Origin: Geminocystis sp. GBBB08
GTDB taxonomy: Bacteria; Cyanobacteriota; Cyanobacteriia; Cyanobacteriales; Cyanobacteriaceae
DNA length: 54,921 bases
Assembly (NCBI RefSeq): GCF_016743215.1
Contig: NZ_VRZC01000001.1
Span: 1-54,921, forward strand
Reading direction: 5' to 3'
The position numbers were made by a program, and so were the translations under genes. Below the pieces are notes generated by a model, which made no database searches, was not told the DNA's origin, and was given only the letters and a program-made list of their open reading frames with translations. Shown here one piece after another: positions 43,224 to 53,000 of this stretch. Within the stretch, counting starts at the first letter, position 1. Every line of letters begins with the position of its first letter.

Positions 43224-45947
43224 TTGATAATGACAGAATTTATTGTTATCGATACGGAAGGGGCGGATATACTTAGAGAAATTGCTATTATTGATAGTCA
43301 AGGAAAACTTATCTATGAAGCCTTTACTAATTCTCAAGATAATAAAGTGAAACTAAAAATTCAGTCTTTAGAATTAATTATCGCCGATTTATCCCAGTTA
43401 TTATCAAATAAAACAATTATTTGTCATAATGCTCAACATGATGCTACTATTCTTCGTAATAGTTTTCTAAAATGTGGACAAAATTTACCTAAAGTTTCCT
43501 TTATTTGTACTGTAGAATTAGCAAAAAAAATTTATCCTGATTGTCAAAGTTATAGCCTCAGATTTCTCTCAAAAAAAATCAGATTAAAAGTCAATAATCA
43601 ACTTTTTCGAGATATTCATGCTCATAATGCTCGTTATGATGCCCTATTTACTTTACAATTATATTTACATTTACTTTCCATGACGAAAACGACACCCATG
43701 TCTTTATCTGTGAATAATATTGCCAATCCTTTTATTAGCAACCGAGTTGATAATCCTTTCCAAAATCATCTCGACTTTAATCATATTTATCAAAATGAAT
43801 TTAGTTTTCTCAAGTCAATTGTTAATGACATTAAAAATGACGCTAATCGACAAAGTAAAGCCGCTGTTGTCATGGGGGAAGCAGGTAACGGTAAAACTCA
43901 TTTAATGATGCGATTAGCAAAGGAAACTTTACAAACTAATCGTTTATTATATGTGCGTCAGCCTAATAATCCTTCTTCGGTGATGCACCATATTTATGCC
44001 AGAATTTTAGAATCTTTTGCCGAAAAAGTTAGTATTGCTAATAGTGAACGCACTCAGTTAGATTTATTATTAGCTCGTAGTTTTACTCGAATTTTGGAGT
44101 TAATTCAATCTCAAGATTCTACTCAAAAATTAGATAATATTATTCAATCTCTCAAAAATGATACCCTAAGTTTGTTCGATCGACTAGGAAAAGAAGGCAC
44201 ACAACAACACGGCAATAATTGGAAATATATTGACAGTAAAATTACTCAATGGTGGGAAAATAATTATTCTGCTGGTGGTTATTCTTCTAATATTTTGCGA
44301 GGAATTATTAAGTTTTGTAGCTATAAAGACAATCCTCTTAGTGGTATTCGTTACAAAGATGAAGTCAGAAGATGGTTAGCCGGTAGCGAATTAAGTGATG
44401 ATATTTGCCAACAAATAGGGTTAAATAATTGGCAGGAAGATTTAAGTAGAGAAGATTTTTCCTTAGAGGCAATGAGTTTATTTGGGCAATTATCCACTTT
44501 AGATGAACCTTTAATTATTGTCTTTGATCAGTTAGAATCTTTAATAAACAATCCTACTCTTTTAATCAGTTTTGGTGATGCTATTAGAGAAATCTTAACT
44601 CATGTTCCTAACAGTTTAATTATTGTAAATCTTTTTCCTGATCGTTGGCATAAATTTCAGCAATATTTTGATGCTTCCGTCACCGATAGATTATCCCAAC
44701 ATCCAATCTTTTTAAATCGCCCTTCTCCTGAAGACTTATTGCAAATTTTAAATTTAAAATGTCAGGCATTGGGAGTCAAAATTGATGAATTATTTACTCA
44801 AGATGATTTAAGACTTATCTTACAAGAATCTTCTATCCGAAAAGTTATTAATAAAGCCTCTGATTATTTTCGTTATAAAAGTCAAAATCTTCCTTTACCT
44901 AACAATACGAATCCTAGTCACAATCAACCTAATTCCTTTAACAGTTTAAATAATAATCAACCACAAACTAATTTATCATCTTCTCCTCTTTCAGCAGAAG
45001 AAAAATTAACAAAATTCGAGACAGCTTTCCAACAATTTATCAATATTTGCTCACCTTTAATTAAGGATAATTTAGATTATCAAAATAAGCAAACTTTAAA
45101 TAATAACAATACTATTTTAATGAAAAAAAATGAATTATTAAGAGAAAAAGAGGAATTAATTAAACAAAAAAATTTATTAATACAACAATTAACAACAGAA
45201 TTAAGTCAAGCAAAAAATAGATTAACGACAAATTTAGAACTAGAATCACCCGAGCTAAAACTTAAAAATAAACCGAAAAATAAACCTTCATTATTAGACA
45301 AAGCAACAGAAACTATTAAACCTTTACAATCTGTTAAAGAGAATAATGTTAGTGATTGTCAACCCAAAATTAATGTTAGTGATTCTCAGAGAAAAATACA
45401 AGACTATTTAATCGAAACAAAGAAATTTTTAAACGATGATTATAGTCACCCTCATATTATTACCGATGATGATGATATAGGAAAATTAGTGACAATTATG
45501 GAGGCTTTTCAAAAATATAATAACACTATCAAAATTGATCAATTAATGTTAGGCAAAAAATCTTTACCAAATCACTTATTAATTATTAACAATAACCTTC
45601 AATATGCCGTTGCTTTTTTACAAATTAGTGGTGGTGGTTTTACCGCCAGAATGAAGAATTTTAACCAACTGGTTTTTTCCCATAAACAGATTAAATTTAC
45701 TTTGCTTCGAGATGAAAGGGAAGGTTTTATCACAGGTAAGGTTGGCAAGGAAGAAATTGAAAAACTTAACTATACAAAAAATGGTCAATTTGTTATGATG
45801 GATAAACAAAATCGAGTCATTTTTGAGTTAATTTATAAGCTAATTATTGACATTCAAGAAGGTGATTTAGATGTCAATTTAAAGGAAGCGATCGCAACTT
45901 TAATTTCTGAATATAAATCTTATTGGCTGATTCAAGGAATATCTTAA
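43224..45947 (+). CDS. DEDDh exonuclease fused to a P-loop NTPase, candidate defence or nucleic-acid-processing protein
   Basis: The 907-residue protein begins with a DnaQ-like exonuclease domain (about 1-150): FIVIDTEGAD (Asp10, Glu12), IICHNAQHDATIL (Asp73) and DIHAHNARYDA (His134, Asp139), a complete DEDDh set. A P-loop NTPase follows: Walker A GEAGNGKT at 218-225, Walker B-like LIIVFDQLESL with Asp435, then a winged-helix-like end near 540. An asparagine-rich linker and coiled coil (about 560-680) lead to a conserved-looking C-terminal domain (residues 725-905: IQDYLIETKKFLNDDYSHPHI, ISGGGFTARMKNFNQLVF). I do not recognise the fusion. The ORF starts with TTG at 43224, eight bases after AGGAG (43211-43215); the ATG at 43230 is also possible but further from it. 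Confidence 0.7.
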   Translation: MIMTEFIVIDTEGADILREIAIIDSQGKLIYEAFTNSQDNKVKLKIQSLELIIADLSQLLSNKTIICHNAQHDATILRNSFLKCGQNLPKVSFICTVELAKKIYPDCQSYSLRFLSKKIRLKVNNQLFRDIHAHNARYDALFTLQLYLHLLSMTKTTPMSLSVNNIANPFISNRVDNPFQNHLDFNHIYQNEFSFLKSIVNDIKNDANRQSKAAVVMGEAGNGKTHLMMRLAKETLQTNRLLYVRQPNNPSSVMHHIYARILESFAEKVSIANSERTQLDLLLARSFTRILELIQSQDSTQKLDNIIQSLKNDTLSLFDRLGKEGTQQHGNNWKYIDSKITQWWENNYSAGGYSSNILRGIIKFCSYKDNPLSGIRYKDEVRRWLAGSELSDDICQQIGLNNWQEDLSREDFSLEAMSLFGQLSTLDEPLIIVFDQLESLINNPTLLISFGDAIREILTHVPNSLIIVNLFPDRWHKFQQYFDASVTDRLSQHPIFLNRPSPEDLLQILNLKCQALGVKIDELFTQDDLRLILQESSIRKVINKASDYFRYKSQNLPLPNNTNPSHNQPNSFNSLNNNQPQTNLSSSPLSAEEKLTKFETAFQQFINICSPLIKDNLDYQNKQTLNNNNTILMKKNELLREKEELIKQKNLLIQQLTTELSQAKNRLTTNLELESPELKLKNKPKNKPSLLDKATETIKPLQSVKENNVSDCQPKINVSDSQRKIQDYLIETKKFLNDDYSHPHIITDDDDIGKLVTIMEAFQKYNNTIKIDQLMLGKKSLPNHLLIINNNLQYAVAFLQISGGGFTARMKNFNQLVFSHKQIKFTLLRDEREGFITGKVGKEEIEKLNYTKNGQFVMMDKQNRVIFELIYKLIIDIQEGDLDVNLKEAIATLISEYKSYWLIQGIS

Positions 45948-46136
45948 CATCTTTTTTACTTAAATAATCAATCGATTAATGATTCTTCAGTATATAGTAT
46001 GCTTAATTAAGTAATAAGTAATAGGTACAAGAATTGAGTTTTAACTTATTAAAATTGATTTTATGTAATTATTGATTAAATTTAAGTCTTCCCTTTTTTT
46101 TGACTAATTTAGCATACTAACTCATCAAGAACCAGA

Positions 46137-47000
46137 TTAATAGTCAAAATTAATTAAATTTACATTTTTAAGACTACGTTTAAGTAAGCCTGTAAGCACT
46201 TTTCCTGGGCCTATTTCAATCACCTCTGTTACGTCTTCTAAGGGTAACTGTGCCATTATTTCTCGCCAACGCACCCCCCCCGTCATTTGTGCGATTAATC
46301 GTTGTTTAATCCTGTCTTTTTCAGTAGTAGGCATAGGATCAACATTACTTAAAATAGGTATATTAGCAGTATTAAAATTAATTCCCTCTAATACTTGGGC
46401 GAATTCAGAAGCTGCCATAGCCATCAAAGGAGAATGAAATGCACCAGAAACCTTTAAAGGTACGGCTAACTTGGCTTTAACCTCACTTACTACCTGATCA
46501 ACCTTATTCGGTTCACCTGAAATAACCACTTGACCATCGCTATTATCATTAGCAATGACCACATTTTCTGTGGCATTTATTACTGTTTCTAAGGTTTGTC
46601 GGTCGAATTTCATTAAGGCTACCATTTTGCCGCCTTCGGCTTTATCCATCAACTCTCCCCGTTTTTGCACTAATTTTAAACCTGTTGCAAAATCATAAAC
46701 TCCGGCGGTATAAAGAGCGACATATTCCCCTAAACTATGCCCTGCAACTAAATCAGGATTTTTTCCTTCGGCTTTTAATAAATCGACTAAAATAGTTTCG
46801 ATGGTATAAAGACAAGGTTGAGTGTAAAGAGTGCGGGATAAAATTTCTTCATCACCCTGACATATTTCTAACACAGACCAACCTAAAATTTCCTCTGCTT
46901 GGTTAAATTTTTCTTGGGCGATGGCAATATCCTGTAAATTTACACCCATATTTTGAGCTTGTGAACCTTGTCCAGGAAATACCCATGCTGTTTTCGTCAT
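46137..47000 (-). CDS. fabD: Malonyl-CoA:ACP transacylase
   Basis: The 287-residue enzyme loads malonyl groups onto acyl carrier protein for fatty acid synthesis. MTKTAWVFPGQGSQAQNMG, the nucleophile motif VAGHSLGEYVAL (Ser), and VSGAFHSPLM (His) are intact. VIEIGPGKVLTGLLKRSL is the C-terminal signature. The start at 47000 is the standard one. It is monocistronic here, convergent with the exonuclease-NTPase gene and divergent from the DUF1995 gene. No fabH or plsX is beside it. Confidence 0.97.
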   Translation of the reverse strand: MTKTAWVFPGQGSQAQNMGVNLQDIAIAQEKFNQAEEILGWSVLEICQGDEEILSRTLYTQPCLYTIETILVDLLKAEGKNPDLVAGHSLGEYVALYTAGVYDFATGLKLVQKRGELMDKAEGGKMVALMKFDRQTLETVINATENVVIANDNSDGQVVISGEPNKVDQVVSEVKAKLAVPLKVSGAFHSPLMAMAASEFAQVLEGINFNTANIPILSNVDPMPTTEKDRIKQRLIAQMTGGVRWREIMAQLPLEDVTEVIEIGPGKVLTGLLKRSLKNVNLINFDY

Positions 47001-47106
47001 TTATGATACAATTTTTTTTAAGTGCCAAAGTGATATTATATCATTATTCTGAACCTGTAATTAATCATCGTAGAATAGGCATCTTGCCCGTAATTCCTAA
47101 TTCCTA

Positions 47107-47125
47107 ACAAGGGGTTTAAACCTTT
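47107..47125. repeat. Dispersed palindrome AAGGGGTTTAAACC, copy 4
   Basis: This copy shares the left flank TTCCTAACAAGGGGTTTAAACC with copy 3 at 37994, but its right arm has a base lost (ACCTTTTG instead of ACCCTTT). A GGCATCTTGCCCGTAATTCC repeat fragment precedes it at 47078-47097, the same pairing as near copy 1. Confidence 0.65.
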
Positions 47126-47165
47126 TGCTAATTCCTAATTCTTCATTCCTCATTCCTAATTATTT

Positions 47166-47909
47166 ATGACAAGTCTCCCTGAAACTTTAGAAGATGCCAT
47201 TTTACAAGCGAAATCAGCATTAAAAGTTGCTTTAGATAGCGGTTGTAATCGCATTACCGTTGACTTAGTTATCCCTGAAATTGCCCTAAAAGCTCAATAT
47301 TTAGCGTTCGAGTTTGCTAAATTATTTGAAGATGAATATGGTATGAGTTTAAAAGTCTTTTTTACCGATACAGGTGCTGCCGCCTTAGCTAGAAGAGAAT
47401 GGGGAGAAACGGCATTTCAAGTCACAGATATTGGTAGTAGTCGCACTCCCGTTGATCTGAAAATTAGTGAAACAGATAAACTCTTTTTAGTAGTATCTCC
47501 TTGCTCCATAGAAGTTTCTCTGGTAGAAAGATTGTGTAATCTTGCAAGCGATCGCCCTGTTATCTTATTAACACCACAATTAGAAGATATTTCGATCGTT
47601 GGAATCGGTTATGCTGCTCGACAATTAAGAGAAAGATTTTTAAGTATTTTAGAATCTTGCTATTATTTTCGTCCATTAGAATCAGCAGTGGTAATACGCA
47701 GTTATCCTAATCTATGGGAAATTTGGCAACAAAAAAAAGAAGAAGAAGAATATCAATTAATCACACAAGTGTCTCAAAAACCATTAGGAGAGACATTGGA
47801 TAGAATTTTAGCAGGACGGGAAAATAATGATCAAGATAATCAAAATTTACCATCATCTTTAGGGTTTTTTGGCTCAATAAAAAGTTTCTTAAAAGCCCTA
47901 AATAATTAG
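47166..47909 (+). CDS. DUF1995 family protein
   Basis: This 247-residue protein belongs to the DUF1995 family of cyanobacteria and plastids, recognisable from LPETLEDAILQAKSALKVALDSGCNRITVDLVIPE, KVFFTDTGAAALARREWG and LFLVVSPCSIEVSLVERLCNLASDRPVILLTPQLED. A plant member, LPA3, assists photosystem II assembly; the bacterial role is not established. It is soluble and lacks a signal peptide. The C-terminal 40 residues are low-complexity. It is transcribed divergently from fabD and convergent with the two-partner-secretion transporter gene. Confidence 0.92.
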   Translation: MTSLPETLEDAILQAKSALKVALDSGCNRITVDLVIPEIALKAQYLAFEFAKLFEDEYGMSLKVFFTDTGAAALARREWGETAFQVTDIGSSRTPVDLKISETDKLFLVVSPCSIEVSLVERLCNLASDRPVILLTPQLEDISIVGIGYAARQLRERFLSILESCYYFRPLESAVVIRSYPNLWEIWQQKKEEEEYQLITQVSQKPLGETLDRILAGRENNDQDNQNLPSSLGFFGSIKSFLKALNN

Positions 47910-48105
47910 GGGTGCGTCAAAAAGTATTTTTATTTTGATGAGGGTAGGGAATGGGCACTCTTGCAACTAAATTTGTCATTGGTCATTCTTCGGGCAATGG
48001 GCAATAGCTAAATTCTAAATTCTTTACCCTTGATGATTATAGCCTTCTGATTCCCAACAGCAAACCCTAATTAAGGTTAAAATTGTATTTTGGTTAACTC
48101 TAAAT

Positions 48106-49764
48106 TTAAAAATTATATTTAAGATTAAAATACAAACCATCGTCTTGAATATTATTACCTCGATCGATCAAATTAATTAAAGGTGGTGCATAATCAATTC
48201 TCAGGTTTAAATTTTCTATGGGTTGCCAAATAAATCCTAACCCTAAAGCAGCGATAAATCTTTGATTAGGTAAAAAATTGGGGTTTTCTTTGACATTCCA
48301 AACCGAACCCATATCGAAAAATGGTGCTATTTGAAACACTGGAAATCTTTCTTCATTTCTGGCAAGAGTAATTCTGTCTTCTATGGAAAAACGAAAACCA
48401 TTATCTCCGGCACGAACATTTTGCCGATAACCTCTTACGGATTGTCCTCCACCAATTACAAATTGCTCTGATGGTAATAAAGGATCAAAACTGAGTTGAA
48501 TATCTCCTTGAATAATTAATAAATGATCAGGGTTTAATAATTGTACCCGTTGAATTTGTCCTAACCATGTCAAAAAATAACCATCAGGATCATTTGCACT
48601 ATTAGAAGTTGTTACATCAAATAACCCCACTCCTAACCGAAGTTGCGAGCGCACCCCCCACGCTCCTGTAGTGTCACGTTTAATATAATCTTGACCAAAA
48701 GTAATCACATTAGTCCGAGTAATACCATCATCATCAGGTCCAATACCAAAAGGAGTAGGTCCTTGAAAAGTGAAAGTTTGACCATTACGATAACTCATAC
48801 CTAAAGATAAAGCAAATTCTTTTCGGGGAGTGCGAATCAAAGGTTGACGATAAGTTAAATCATAAAACTGACTTTCGCCGCTAATATCTAATGATTGAAA
48901 ATCCCCTTCGATAACAGTATTTTCTTGTAAAGAAATCCTAGCCTGTAAAGTGCCATTCATGGGATTAAGAGGGGCGATATAGTTAAAATCAAGATTATAA
49001 GTACCAGCCCAATCTTCCAAACGAGGTTGATAAGACACCGAAAAACTATCCCCAAAGCCAAAAACATTGCCATAACCTGCCGCAAATGTCATTTGAGTAC
49101 CACCAATGCTAGGGGGGGAATAATTATCAATACCAATGGTGGCAAAAAAGGGATCAGCTTCCGTTACTTTAACGATTAAAATACTCTGTTTTTGACCATT
49201 ACCAGGCCTTAAAGTTGCTTCAATATTTTCGATTAAAGGATCAATTTTTAATAACTTTAATTGATCTTCTAAATGACTAGAATTAAAAGGAGTTACTGCA
49301 CCTAAACTTATTCTTTGTCTTACATAATTTTCTAATCGTTTTCCTCCTTGAATTTCGAGAGTTTCTATTTGTCCTTCATCAACTCTAATAATAACCACGT
49401 CATCAATAACATTTTCCACTATTGCTCGTGTAGTAATATAACCTTGATTCAAATAAAGTTGAGTAATATTATTAGCAATCTCTTCTAAAGTTTTAAAAGA
49501 ATTAGTTTGATTTTCATAGGGATTATTAAAAGAATTAATTTAATTAGTAAGATTAGTATTACCTTTTACTTCTATTTTTTTGACCGTTAATTCTTGAGGA
49601 GTGTTTTGACTAATTAAAGAGTACTTATTATCTAAATTAGAAAAAAAATTACCATTATTTTTAATAAAAAAATCTTGAGCAAAAACAGGATTATTTAATG
49701 ACAAAAAAGATAAATATATTAGATAAAATAACCAAAAATTTTTATTAAAATTAATATTTTTCAT
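48106..49764 (-). pseudogene. ShlB/FhaC-type two-partner secretion transporter (TpsB), interrupted by an in-frame TAA
   Basis: The N-terminal part starts at 49764 with a signal peptide (FWLFYLIYLSFLSLNNPVFA) and reads 74 residues to TAA at 49540-49542 within the POTRA domain (KKIEVKGNTNLTN). The same frame continues without a break (INSFNNPYENQTNSFKTLEEIANNITQLYLNQGYITTRAIV) through the whole transporter to 48106. The remainder has the second POTRA half and a 16-strand-type beta-barrel (FVIGGGQSVRGYRQN; the C-terminal residue is Phe, as in Omp85 proteins). A CAA to TAA change would explain the stop. It lies just downstream of its likely partner exoprotein gene. A restart at MNQGY would lack a signal peptide, so the gene is probably inactive unless the stop is read through or is an error. 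Confidence 0.88.
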
Positions 49765-49791
49765 ATTATAATATTTATATAGGATAAATTA

Positions 49792-49932
49792 TATAGCATT
49801 CCTATGAGCGGTTGTGTCTGGTAAAATTAAAGATTTTGTCATTTGTCATTAGTCATTTGTTATTGTTTACAAGGATTGGGGCTAATTTTTGATAATCTTT
49901 GATTGTTTACAAATCCTAAACGGATTGCTATA
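49792..49932. repeat. MITE-like element with TATAGCA(A/T)TCCTA-type ends, second copy
   Basis: TATAGCATTCCTA at its left differs by one base from the 26988 element. GGATTGCTATA at its right (49922-49932) is the matching inverted end. The 141-base core is AT-rich and non-coding. It lies between the two-partner-secretion genes, where it fills most of the gap. Confidence 0.6.
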
Positions 49933-50021
49933 TATAATTAAGAGTTGGAAATTAGGTGACAAGAAGCCTATTCCACAACTATAAATTATTCACTATCTAT
50001 TGTTAATGGTCAATTGTTAAA

Positions 50022-53000
50022 TTACCAAGGATTACCAATCATCGTAAAAGGAGCCCAATAAAAAGGATGAGAAAAATCTTCTTTTTGTCGAGAATCTTGC
50101 GGTAATGCCTCTAAGGAAACCTCTAATTGAGGGGTAATAATTTTATTTCCATCATCACTTTTATAAATTTTCCCTTTAAGCATATTTAACTGAGTTTGTC
50201 GTAAAGATTCTGCTTTGGTAGTTTGAATTTTGAGTTGACGATAAAAATCAGTCATTAATGCTAAAGTACCAGTATCACTAACTTGCCAAACACTACCCAT
50301 AGCAGTTTTAACTCCTGCTTGTACAGCCAACCCCGCAAACCCTAACTCAGCAATCTCGTTACCGAAAGCAGTTTCACAAGCACTTAAAATCATTAATTCC
50401 ACTAAAGGATTATTTAAACTCAGATTTCTAATTTCATTTAAAGGCAAACGAGAATTATATAATTGAATAAAACTATTGGTAGTTTCTGTCGGGTTAAATT
50501 CTCCATGAGTGCCTAAATGAACAATTCCAACCGGTTGACGTTTAATATTCGTTTTCAGTTGCTCTAAAGTAAAATTTTCGTTCAAATAACGTTGATATTC
50601 TGGAGATGGTTCATCATTCCATACTTTTTTAATGGTAGGTAATTCTACACCAACCGCAGGTAAGGGAGTAATTTTATCATCAGCAAAACTAGACGCACCC
50701 ATAGCTAAAAGGTGTAAATCTTTAATAGGGCGATAACGATTATCATTTAAGTTTAAACTTGGAGCTAAACCACTACTATATTTTTCGACTAAAAACTCCT
50801 TACTATTGCCATCATATAATGCGGCCACGGGAATAAAGCGAATTTCTGCAGGTAAAATGAATAATAGGTTAGATATTTTTTGTTCTTTTAGTTCAGCTTC
50901 AATAGGAGCAATTAACCAACTATACAATTCAGTAGCAAAAGGTTTATAGTCATCATTTAAAGCAAAAACATCGGATATACTTGACCATAAACTAGATGCA
51001 GATTTTACTACTTGTTCCCGTGTTATAGGTACAGTTACTCTGATAGGTCGTCCTTTTTGTGTAATAACTAAGATGTCCAACTGATCATCGGGAGCCGGTT
51101 TAAGAGCTAGGGTAGGTTGAAGATTTGGTTTATTGATATTAACTCGGCGATATTCTTGAGTATTGAGAGCTTCTCTCCGCGCAAAATCCTGATCTAAATC
51201 ACCTGGTTGATAACCTTTAGGGGTAAAGCTAACGTAGATAAAAGCAGGTTTTTGATCAGTTTCTTTTTCAATGAAAGTTAAAATTTCTTGAGTTTGATCA
51301 ATATTATAAATTTGCAGACCAAAAGGCGAAGTAATTATAGATGAACGTCCGATAATATTAACACTTGAACTATCAACTCCAGAGTCATTAGTAGTGCTAA
51401 TACTTGTTTGAATTATATTAATAATATCAGGAAGGCGTTGAGGAATAATTAATGGTGGTTCAATGGGAGGCTTAACAGGAGGCTCAACGGGAGGCTCAAC
51501 GGGAGGCTCAATGGGAGGCTCAACGGGAGGCTCAATGGGAGGCTTAACAGGAGGCTCAACGGGAGGCTCAACGGGGGGTTCAGGAATAGGATCTAATAAA
51601 ACAACATTAATATTTCCTTCTTTAATAGCTTCAAAATATTTTCCGGGTGCAATAGAAAAATTACTATTTGTAATAATTCCTGCTGTGCCATTATTGCTTG
51701 AATCACCTACAATAAAAGGTAAACGGGGATCTTCGGTTAATCCTTTTTGAGAATTATCAGGGAAAAAATTAATCAAAATTGCCCCTCCTTGTCCATTTCC
51801 TCCAGTACTATCAATACTAATATTAGAGTCAGGAATAGTGTCTGTTACTTTCAACCGCCCTAAAGTACTGATATTTATATCCCCTCCTTTACCGTTACTG
51901 CTACGGGTGTTAATACTACTAACCTGAATATCACTAGGTGCATTTAAAGTCACATTTCCACCATTACCGTTACTACCAATAGCCTCTATTTTTCCCGTAT
52001 TAATGGTTGTATTAGAATTTATGGCGATCGCACCACCAGCAAAACTGCTACTACTGTCTAAATCTTCAGTGAAGATACCATTATTATTACTGGTGAGGGA
52101 TATATTGCCGCCATTAGTAATAATATTTTGGGTGTCAATATTTTGAGCATTAATTTCAATATTTGTATTTCTAGTAGAAATATTTTGGGCTAAAAACGAG
52201 CCCTGACTATTGAAAAGAGTATCTTGTGTGAGCGTGACATTAGTGTTCAAATTTTGATTTCCAGTGGTAGAGACTAAATTACCATTAAAATTAGTATTGT
52301 TAGCGGTGAGAGATAAATTATTTAAAGCCTCATTATTCCCTATATTATTAGTCAGGGAAATGTTACTATTACCCCCATTCATAGTTAAATTATGATTACC
52401 ATTAATCGTGCCAAGAATCTGAATATTTCCTCCAACATCACTTTGATTATTCGTAATAAGGTTGACGTTTGCACCTAAAATGACGTTATTATCGATGGTT
52501 ATATCATTACCCTGAGTAAGAATATCAGCGTTAAGAGTAGTTGTTGAACCAGCACCTTGTATAGTAACAGAAGCGTTATCATTACCATTGATGGGTTGAT
52601 TCACAAAAATATTACCTGCTTGAAGAATTAAAGGATCATTTATAGTTAAATTTTCATTGATAGTTATACTACTGCCAATAGTGTTATTTTGACCAATAGT
52701 AATACTATTAAATCCATTAAGGCGATCGAGATTTGTGATCAAAAATGAGTTATTATTTGCATTACCGATCAAAATATTGCCATCAGGATTATTAGTTTGT
52801 AAGGATAAATTTCCTCCCGTAGAAGAAACTAATCCAGTATCAGAAAAATTAATCCCAGTAAAACTGGTTGATGTTAAGTTATTAGAAGCAGTATTGAGAT
52901 TATTAAGGAAATTGATATTACCCTGATTACTGGTTAAAGTTATATTGCTTTGAGTTATTAGTACATTATCTTGATAAACCTGATTACCAGTGGTTATAAT

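Noticed and set aside
51463-51750. Plus-strand Gly/Ser/Thr-rich ORF opposite the proline-rich linker
   Set aside because: It is the antisense shadow of the 12-base coding repeat of the exoprotein.
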